Below, piece by piece: positions 56,760 to 64,000 of a stretch of 64,000 nt of DNA. The stretch lies in NCBI RefSeq assembly GCF_003086295.3, contig NC_092040.1:55097559-55161558 (forward strand), in the 5' to 3' direction. The stretch's first letter is position 1. Each line of letters opens with the position of its first letter. The position numbers and the translations under genes were made by a program. A model generated the notes under the pieces. That model ran no database searches and was not told where the DNA came from. It saw nothing but the letters and a program-made list of their open reading frames with translations. This stretch comes from Arachis hypogaea (taxonomy: Eukaryota > Streptophyta > Magnoliopsida > Fabales > Fabaceae).

Positions 56760-58538
56760 ATGAATTCTCACTTTGGCTTTGAGTTTGGCTCTAATTGTGT
56801 TGTAGGGAATGTGAACTTCAATGCTAACATGTACCAAGGATGGAACCATCAAAAATGGGAGGAGCCTCAAGGAATTGATCACTCCTATTGGCAACAACCT
56901 CCGGATACTTATAGGTATAATTTTTATCCTAATGCATGTCAATTTAATGGCTATGATGACTCTTCTTGTGACACTCAACAACCACTATCATATGCCTATG
57001 AATCTCATCCTCAACATGAACCTCAACCATACTCACAAGCCTTTCCACATCAAGCACCTTCCTATGATCCATATCCACCATATGACCAATCATTCATGCC
57101 ATATTCTTATGACCATTATGAGCAAGAACCCTTAGAACCACCACAACCCTATCAAGATTACTCCCAAGAACCACCTCAATACACACCATCTCCACAATTT
57201 TATCAAGAGGAACCACCTTCCTACCATGAATCCTCTCTCCAAAATAATGAACCTTCCTACTCACCCCAAGCCCCAATAGATGATTCTCTTACATCGCTAC
57301 TTCAAGGACAATCGGATATGCAAAGGAACACCCTAGAGTTTGTGACTAACTTGACCAAGGTAGTGTCCACCTTATCCTACAAATTTTTGAACACTCAAGG
57401 TGCTTCCGTGGCCACATGTGAAGAATCCATTGAAGATCATAGCATGAAGGAGAGATTGAAAACTTCGGTGGGGGAAAATGAGGGATGCTATTTTGTATTA
57501 GAGCAATTAGAGGAGCCTATGATCATTGAAGAAAGGGAAGAAGTGGTTGAAGATTTGGGAGATGTTGAGAGTCCATGGGAAGGTAGCATCATGAAGAACT
57601 CTTCCAAGAAGCTTAATATTGATGTTGAGGAGGATGCGCAACCTCCAAGGCATATCATCGTTGGAGACTTGGAAGAGGTTTATCAAGAAATGGATTCAAT
57701 CATGGATGAATTCCTCTCTACAATGGAATCCTCTCCCATTGGACATGAAGTTGAAACAATAAAAGAGTGTGCACAACCCCCCAAGGAAAACGAAAATGGC
57801 ATGGTGTATATTGAAATTGAAGAATACGAAGAGGTTGATCAAGAGATGAATTCATTCATCGATGAATTTCTATCCAAAGTTGAATCACCTCCCATTAAAC
57901 AATATGTCAACACCAAGCCATGTAACAAAAGGGAAAAGGCTGAAATTGAAGAAGCTTGTGAAGAGGTGGAAACAATCAAAGAGGAGCACAAGGAAGTGGA
58001 CCTTGCATTGTCTAAGTGTGGGGAAGCCTCCCTTCCCAAGTTACCATCCATTACAACATCTCAGTGGGTAAAATCTCTATCTCTAAGCTTTAATTTCTCA
58101 CTTGAATATGGTTTGATTGAAAATGATGGTCAACTTAAAACCCTTTGTGGAATTAAAAGTAAGAATGAGTTGTGTAGTGGTTGGAAAGTAGGTGTTAAGC
58201 TCATTAAGGTCAAGGCCTCAAGGTATAGGGATGATGATGGGACAAAGATCACCTCGTATGGATCTAGAAGGAAGCATTGGTGGAGTAAAGAGAATTCTGT
58301 GTGTCCACCACATTTATGTCAACCAACCATCCGACAAAATCATGGAACTCAACTAACGGATGGATGCGAAAATAAGATATGGGATCTCGGTTCGCTATGT
58401 GAAGACCAAATATGGGAACTCGTATTTTGGGTGGAACTCTGCCCAAGCTTAATAAAAATGGTTGGAAATTCTGTCAACCAATTGAGGAGCAAAGATCCTT
58501 GGAGATTCAAGGATGAATACAAACATAAGTCACCATGA
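56760..58538 (+). CDS. ORF1 protein of family 2 element, function unknown (592 aa)
   Basis: An open frame about 110 bp after the primer site. I prefer ATG at 56760 (MNSHFGFEFGSN); an in-frame ATG also exists at 56733. The first 170 residues are very rich in Tyr, Pro, Gln, Ser and His (PPQYTPSPQFYQEEPPSYH). A short region TSLLQGQSDMQRNTLEF could be a helix. The middle is acidic and contains an internal repeat built on QEM(D/N)S...DEFLS...ES(S/P)PI, seen twice (about 295-325 and 360-390). The C-terminus is less biased, with several Trp. It sits where gag should be but lacks the gag core, zinc knuckle and protease. The length without stops suggests recent use or selection. I do not recognise a family. 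Confidence 0.7.
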   Translation: MNSHFGFEFGSNCVVGNVNFNANMYQGWNHQKWEEPQGIDHSYWQQPPDTYRYNFYPNACQFNGYDDSSCDTQQPLSYAYESHPQHEPQPYSQAFPHQAPSYDPYPPYDQSFMPYSYDHYEQEPLEPPQPYQDYSQEPPQYTPSPQFYQEEPPSYHESSLQNNEPSYSPQAPIDDSLTSLLQGQSDMQRNTLEFVTNLTKVVSTLSYKFLNTQGASVATCEESIEDHSMKERLKTSVGENEGCYFVLEQLEEPMIIEEREEVVEDLGDVESPWEGSIMKNSSKKLNIDVEEDAQPPRHIIVGDLEEVYQEMDSIMDEFLSTMESSPIGHEVETIKECAQPPKENENGMVYIEIEEYEEVDQEMNSFIDEFLSKVESPPIKQYVNTKPCNKREKAEIEEACEEVETIKEEHKEVDLALSKCGEASLPKLPSITTSQWVKSLSLSFNFSLEYGLIENDGQLKTLCGIKSKNELCSGWKVGVKLIKVKASRYRDDDGTKITSYGSRRKHWWSKENSVCPPHLCQPTIRQNHGTQLTDGCENKIWDLGSLCEDQIWELVFWVELCPSLIKMVGNSVNQLRSKDPWRFKDEYKHKSP

Positions 58539-58854
58539 CAACAAGCATCTCAAAATGTCCAACTTAAGGACTTAAACTAAAAGTGCTAGGTGGGAGACAT
58601 CCCACCATGGTAAACTCTTTCCAATCTTTTACATTTACTTAATAAGTGATTTGAGTTACCATTGTAGGTAGATGTTTCATACAATTTGTTTGTACAACTT
58701 AACTGTTAGCTTAGTCACATGCATGTTGTATTTAGTAGTAGATGAATAATATCAAAAATTGCATTTTTGTGAATTGTATGATAGTTGAGTGAATAAGAGT
58801 TGTGAACACTAAAGGGAGCATCCAGCAATTTGTTTGATGAAAAAAAAGGGGGGA
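58539..58854 (+). other. spacer after ORF1, family 2
   Basis: Non-coding. GGTGGGAGACATCCCACC (58590-58607) is an inverted word: GGTGGGA/TCCCACC with a 4-base loop. Confidence 0.5.
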
Positions 58855-59660
58855 TGGACGCGCGCGCACCATGTACGCGTACGCGTCCATGTGTGGATAC
58901 ACCATCGCCCACATACCCGAGAGTTGGGCCTCCCTTGGGCAAACATTATGCCTTGAGCCCAACACGATCCACGCGGACGCGCACAACGTGCGTGCGCGCC
59001 GTTTTTAAGAACATGGACGTTCACGCGGACGCGCACTTGACGCGCCCGCGCCGAATTGCTGCTGCAATTGATTGAGCCAAACCCCAGAGAGTTGAGCCAT
59101 TTCTGGGCTAGCTTTAGGCCCCAGGCCCAACTCGATCTGCGTGAGCGCACGCATTGCGCCAGCGCGCCTCATCACAAATCGACAATGTACGCGGACGCGC
59201 ACTTGCCGCGCGCGCGTCCCGTGCGTGCTGCCACCAATCTAGGCCACGAACCCGAGAGTTGGGCGTGCCCCAAGCCCCTCCTAAGCCTCAGGCCTAATCT
59301 AATGTACGCGTGCGCGCACTGTACGCGCACGCGCCTTTACCTGTTCTGCCATCCACGCTAGAGCGCACTGCACGCTCACGCGTGGACCTCCAATTTTTCT
59401 CACTGCGCGCGGACGCGTACATGCCGCGTGCGCGCCGGTCGGATAGCGCGACTTCCAGGCCATTCTCCAGAGAGTTAGGCCCGAGCTGGGCCAACTCTAA
59501 GCCCCTAGCCCAACCCCATGCACGTGGGCGCGCACCATACGCGCACGCGTCCTTTCCCACTTTGCTCTTCCACGCTCAGGCGCGTTGTACGCGCACGCGT
59601 AGGTCCCAAGTTTCATCAAGGGACACGGACGCGCAGATGGCGCACGCGCGTCGATTTAAA
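58855..59660. repeat. CG-rich array of ACGCGNACGCG-type words, family 2
   Basis: About 800 bp with pairs of words such as ACGCGCGCGCACC, GTACGCGTACGCGTCC, ACGCGGACGCGCAC and TGCGCGCGCGTCC every 40-60 bp, separated by more ordinary text (e.g. GAGAGTTGGGCC repeated at about 58919, 59086, 59252 and 59470). Each word is self-complementary or pairs with its neighbour. Frames across it on both strands are by-products. It lies between ORF1 and the ORF2 leader, like the arrays in elements A and B. Confidence 0.8.
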
Positions 59661-60908
59661 AATAGGGATAACCCTAAGACGCGAAGAGCGTTGCGCCGCA
59701 GCGCACTTCTCCCCCTCCCCAATTTCATCTTCTTCATCTTCTCTCCCACGATCGCCGTCACAGCAGCAGCGCCGGCCACCGCCTCCGGCCAACTCATAAA
59801 CTCTCTCAACCTCCGACCAACCTCACTCATTCTCTCTTTCCTCCACTCACCTCACTCTCTCTCTCCCTCCCCTCCGTCTCTCAGCCTCACCGGTATCCGC
59901 GGCCATTACCGCCGCCGTTCCACCCACTCACCATTCTTTCCTTTAAGCCACTCCCTCTCCGCCTCCGCCCGTTTCTCACCTTCACAGCGCCGGCGGCAAT
60001 TTCCGCCGCCTCCAATCTGCCATAACCGCCACCGTTCACGGCGGCGCAGCTCCTGGCACTATTTCTCCCCAGTTCCATTTCCATTCCTCGTTCATCCCTG
60101 CTCCCAGGTTCCTGCTCCATTCTTGTATTTTTTTGTTTTTTTTTTCCTTTTTATTGTTCATGTATGCTAGTTACTGTATTGCTTGTTCGTTAGTTTGCAT
60201 TCAGATTTTGTATGTTAGGTTAGATAGAAATAATTGCGGTTAGGTAGCTAGGGCTGGATAGAGGATTCTAGGCCTGATAAGTGCTCCGTTCGTGCATAAT
60301 TTGCTGTCTGCTTATTTGGATGTTGTATGCTGATTTTGGACTGTTTTTGATGCATTTCTTGCTGCCTGAATACTATACCATTGTTGCTGTACTTACTTGA
60401 TGTTGTTTTCTATGCTAATTGTACTAATTTGCTATCCGGGAACGTCCAATTTTAAGCTGAAATGCTGCCCGATTTTCAAGGAAATTAGTTTCCTTTTGAG
60501 CTTTATTTCAAATTTGGGCAACTTTCTATTTCCTTTTGACTTCCCGGATTTGCACAATCGTTGTGACCATGAACCACAATCTTTTCTTTTTAAATTGCGC
60601 AAACATGTCATCATCTTCCTAACCTACTTTTCTAACTCACTAACTTCTTTAACCAGTCACTTTCCACCCCTCTTTAACATTCTTTAACCATTCTTTTACA
60701 CTTTGATGACATTATTGCCTTTTGAATAAGTATTGTTGTCCTAATGAGGATTAAAGTTTTTTTTTGGGTTCATTTGTTCACTTATGGTTTACTTGCTCAC
60801 TTTTGCATATTCATTGCAACATCATGATTGTTCTTTGATAATTGTATCCTGAACATGCCTTCTTTGCTACATGCTAAATGTTTTATATATTCTATCATAT
60901 TTTTCAGG
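59661..60908 (+). promoter_or_regulatory. leader and probable 5' UTR intron of ORF2, family 2
   Basis: 59690-60110 is strongly CT- and CG-rich, like a plant 5' UTR. 60120-60907 is T-rich and ends TTTTTCAG directly before the ORF2 ATG, fitting an intron with its acceptor at 60907. The donor is uncertain (GTATTTT near 60125 is possible). This points to separate transcription of ORF2. Confidence 0.45.
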
Positions 60909-62243
60909 ATGTCGGATAAAGGCAAAGCCATAGCCACTGCCTCTAAGAAGAGAAAACACTCTACCCCCTCCATTCCTTCCATCTACAAGAATTATGCCAA
61001 GAACCCATTGAATGATGTAGACAAGGAAAATCAGCAGTTACCTTCTACCAACCCAGACAAATTCCCTAACCTTTACTGTGAGCTTCGATTTTCCAAATAT
61101 CGAACTACAAAGCTGAACATTGAGAAAAAGTTGCTCCTCCCTACTGATGTGAGACGGTCTATTACCGGTCAGATCCTTGAGTTGGGTATTGACTTTGTTG
61201 ACCGGGATTTGGGGGATATCAATGTATCTTGGGTGAAGGAATTCTACTACAACTTCTTCCGTCCGACATTGGATTCGGTTCAGGTGCGGGGTAGGGAGAT
61301 TATGATTACTGAGACTGCGATTGAGGAGGCACTACAGTGCCGGCATGTACCTAATGAGCTGTGTGCCCATCAGCAGGCCGAGATAGCCATCCACAGCATG
61401 ACTTTTGATTATGAGGCACTCAGGACTGTTATTGGGTTACCAGATGCCACATGGGTTATAGATGCGAACAATACCAAGCCGAAAGGGATGCTCTTTACTC
61501 ATCTGACTCGGGAGGCCAAGACTTGGCAGATGATATTCGCTTGCTACGTCCTGCCTACCACCCACTTCTCAGAGATCCCTATGGAGATGCTTCTACTTAT
61601 TGGGTGTGTTATGGAGGGGAAGGAGGTCTCTTTCCCTAGACTTATCCGACAGTGTATGTGGCGGGCGCATATTCGTGGCCTACTCCCATTTCCTACATTG
61701 GTCACGAGTATGGCAGCCCTAGCTGAGGTCCCATGGCTGGACGATGATGTGCGACCACCGCCCCCTGATGCTGATGACAGGGAGGTTACTATCCCCTGGG
61801 GTGGTTGGGTGCACGAGAGGCCACCTGCCAGACGCCGTTCTCGGGCTAGAGCTGTCATCGGGACACCTTCACCATCAGCCCCTACAGCTGCCCCATCATC
61901 CTCTACAGCCGCAGCTCCTTCATCATCTACTGATCCACCAGCAGCACCTGAGCCTACTTATCTCCTGGCCCAGCGTCTTTTTCGATTCTTAGAGCGCGAG
62001 CGACGCCATGTCAGACGCCGTTTAGATCGGATGGACCAGGCACTTATCTCTTTGGGTGCTGAGCTACCTCCGCTTCCCGATTCTCCAGCCTCCGATGAGC
62101 AGGATCATCAGGAGGAGGAGCCGGAGGCACCGGTTCAGCAGGATGCCCATGACACTACAGCGCCACCAGAGACTCATGAGGAGCTGGTTCCGCAGCCCGA
62201 GCCAGAGCCTATCGTTGTACCTCCCACTGATCCTCCGGTTTAG
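60909..62243 (+). CDS. ORF2 protein of family 2, putative plant transposon protein type (444 aa)
   Basis: I take the start at MSDKGKAIATASKKRK (60909) because a splice acceptor precedes it. Upstream in-frame codons lie in the likely intron. The N-terminus is basic. The central part (about 60-275: PNLYCELRFSKY, VSWVKEFYYNFFRPT, VQVRGREIMITETAIEEAL, FTHLTREAKTWQMIFACYVLPTTH, LLIGCVMEGKEVSFPRLI) resembles the plant-specific 'putative plant transposon protein' region, also seen at 44616-45560. The C-terminal 150 residues are low complexity: Arg-rich, then Pro/Ser/Ala, a short helical RFLERERRHVRRRLDRMDQ, then Glu/Pro. Such proteins occur in non-autonomous legume and grass Ty3 elements. No enzymatic activity is known to me. 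The frame is fully open. Confidence 0.75.
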   Translation: MSDKGKAIATASKKRKHSTPSIPSIYKNYAKNPLNDVDKENQQLPSTNPDKFPNLYCELRFSKYRTTKLNIEKKLLLPTDVRRSITGQILELGIDFVDRDLGDINVSWVKEFYYNFFRPTLDSVQVRGREIMITETAIEEALQCRHVPNELCAHQQAEIAIHSMTFDYEALRTVIGLPDATWVIDANNTKPKGMLFTHLTREAKTWQMIFACYVLPTTHFSEIPMEMLLLIGCVMEGKEVSFPRLIRQCMWRAHIRGLLPFPTLVTSMAALAEVPWLDDDVRPPPPDADDREVTIPWGGWVHERPPARRRSRARAVIGTPSPSAPTAAPSSSTAAAPSSSTDPPAAPEPTYLLAQRLFRFLERERRHVRRRLDRMDQALISLGAELPPLPDSPASDEQDHQEEEPEAPVQQDAHDTTAPPETHEELVPQPEPEPIVVPPTDPPV

Positions 62244-62280
62244 CATCGAGGACGATGCTTGGTTTTAAATGTGGGGAGGG
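62243..62280 (+). other. stem-loop plus purine tract at the ORF2 stop, family 2
   Basis: GCATCG-AGGA-CGATGC (62243-62258) is a perfect 6-bp stem with loop AGGA, starting on the last base of the stop codon. TTGGTTTTAAATGTGGGGAGGG follows at 62259-62280. It parallels the stem-loop plus TAAGTTTGGTGT pair of elements A and B. Confidence 0.55.
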
Positions 62281-64000
62281 CACCGGTAGCATTATTTGGG
62301 AACCGGTGAACTTTTCAGCCTAGTTATCCTATTTTGCACATTTTTGTATATATTGTGATGCATTTCTAGTTTGCTTTAGACACTTTTATTGCTTATTTTG
62401 GATTTTAGATATTTTGATGCTCTTGGATATTTTTAGATGTTTTGGATGATAGATTCCGTACTTTTAGTTGGATTTTTATTTTTCTTTATACATTTTGTTT
62501 ACCTTTGTTTTTAGTTTGTGGTTGTGATTAGAAATCATACTTTGACTTACAAACACTTAGTCACCCTTTTTGCATAAGAAATTGATATTAAGTAAAAGAA
62601 AAGGGTGAACTAAGAAATTTTTGAATTTTTCAATCACAACAATGCCTAGTCAAACATTGAAATTTTCCAAGGAGTTTAAATGTAGGGCATTGACCCAATT
62701 GATTGAAAGAAAGTTGTTGGTGAAACTTGCTTGAATTACATATTTTGTGAAGCATGTATTGAACTAAGAACACAAGCTTGTGAGACTTGAGCCTATTGAT
62801 GTGGTTACATTTTATAACCACTTATTTTCCATTCTTGTGTGAATTTGATCTCTTTCTATGATTGTAATCCTTGATTTGCTTGATTCTATATGTCCATTTA
62901 TTTCTTGTATTTATGCATTTGTATGATTGAGGCCATTACTTTATTAGCTCACTTACCCAAATAGCCAACCTTTTATTCTCCATTGTTAGCCAATTTTGAG
63001 CCTATGCTTAACCAACTTATTCTCAATTTAGCACATTACAAGCCAAGGCGAAAAACCAATAAAAAATCCTTGTTTGGATCTTTGATTAGCTTAGGCTAGT
63101 GAGAGTGTTTATTATTCAAAGTTGGTGAGGCTTGGGAACATTGGATGGGATAAAAGGGGTAGTACACTTTCATGTTTAGGAATTGGGTACATACTCATGT
63201 ATTGATTAAATGAATAGACCTTATGCATTGATGCTTTTGTATAAAAGAAAAAAAGAAATGAAAAGAAAAAAAAAGAAAAGAGAAATAAAAGTGAAAATGA
63301 GAAAGAAAAACAAAAGAAAAAAAAAAGAAAAAAAAGAGAGAAAGAAAAAAAGAAAAAAAAAAGAAAATACTAAAAAGGGGACAAAACGCCCCAAAGTGAA
63401 GTCAATAAAAAGGAGTCAATGCATAGGTGTTATGAATCAAATAGGAAATGCATGAATATGTAAGAAAAAGTGAAGAATGGGTAGTTAGAATAGTTTGAAC
63501 TTGTATAGGTCATTATATAGTTAGGTGAGGAAGTCTATGCTAATCAAAGATTCAAATCCTAGTCCACTTAACCATAAATGATCCTACCTTGACCTTAACC
63601 CCATTACAACCTAAATGAAAGACCTCATGATGAATGTATGCATGCATTGAATAAATGTTGATTGTTAGAAGAAAATCAAATTTTGGAAAGCTTGACTAGA
63701 AGAGAATTGAGTGAATTGACCCTTAAACACTTGAGTGAATAGAGCGGATACACATATCCGGTGAGGGTTCAAAAGTTCAATCACATGTGTTCACCCATAT
63801 TATCTATATTCTTGCAAGTTTAAATTCTTTTTGACAATTCAATACAATTGTGGTTTGGAATTAATTCCTATTACCTAGCCTTGTGCTTACACATGCTCTC
63901 TTGGCAATTTGATATGTTTGAATTAAGCATTTGCATTTACTTTAGGTAGTTGCATTTAGATAGGACTCATATAGTTTAGTTGCATTCAATAAATGTCATA
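62281..64000 (+). other. non-coding tail of family 2 element, with A/G tract
   Basis: No coding sense. 63230-63370 is an almost pure A/G run (AAAAGAAAAAAAGAAATG type). The Lys-rich frame across it is spurious. The 3' LTR has not started by the window end. Confidence 0.5.

Larger units (their letters stand above)
55144..64000 (+). mobile_element. family 2 LTR retrotransposon, 5' part, runs off the window
   Basis: 5' LTR (55144-56630), tRNA-Asp primer site (56634-56651), ORF1, CG-rich array, CT-rich leader, ORF2 and a long tail. The 3' LTR lies outside. It is inserted in the 5' LTR of element B, so it is younger than B. No gag core, protease, RT or integrase was seen in 8.8 kb, so it is a large non-autonomous derivative. 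The LTR and primer site place it near the Athila/Tat group. Confidence 0.8.

Noticed and set aside
58715..60170. Frames up to 286 codons, Arg/Ala-rich, over the CG-rich array and leader
   Set aside because: They follow the ACGCG words and the CT-rich leader, run on both strands, and have no domain. They are composition artefacts.
63210..63455. Lys/Arg-rich 81-codon frame
   Set aside because: It is a translation of an A/G homopurine tract with no other support.

Overview
This is plant nuclear DNA from a legume, most likely Arachis (peanut or a wild relative). The LTRs starting TGATGAGCGGATAATTTATA with a tRNA-Asp primer site match my memory of the peanut FIDEL/Feral-type Ty3 retrotransposons. 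That species call is recollection and was not searched. One ordinary host gene is visible, a five-exon SNAP25-type SNARE on the + strand (coding 32882-37563, 296 codons after splicing). Nearly everything else is transposable elements, often nested.

Layout. 942-14762 is a decayed hAT transposon. It is split by a solo LTR of 'family 2' (1533-2977) and by an 11.3 kb Ty3-type 'element A' (3114-14390, target duplication GTCAG). Element A itself holds a related solo LTR (5803-7326). 14829-20569 is a complete, very young Ty1/copia element on the - strand with an intact 1335-aa polyprotein. 22114-23395 is a Mutator-like element with ~250 bp inverted ends and a captured piece of a CYP94-type cytochrome P450 gene. 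30826-31476 is a MULE-type foldback element. Then comes the SNARE gene. 38551-41913 is a 'family 3' LTR element, cut by 'element B' (41914-55143, - strand), which is a chimera of two related elements. Element B is in turn cut by a family 2 element (55144 to beyond the window end).

The three Ty3-type families carry no reverse transcriptase, integrase or RNase H here, so they must be moved in trans. Elements A and B and family 2 share a plan: LTR, tRNA-Asp primer site, gag-like ORF1, a spacer array of short GC-rich self-complementary words, a pyrimidine-rich leader, and ORF2 with a region resembling the 'putative plant transposon protein' domain. In family 3 only the LTR array is visible. The same kind of words lie in the LTRs of all three families, about 70-220 bp or more upstream of the TATA box. 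Small stem-loops whose arms differ but still pair recur at fixed places: near the LTR 3' end, before the 3' LTR, and beside ORF2. In elements A and B the middle of ORF2 has been replaced by a tRNA-Cys-derived segment. These cis-structures are the most unusual content of the window.
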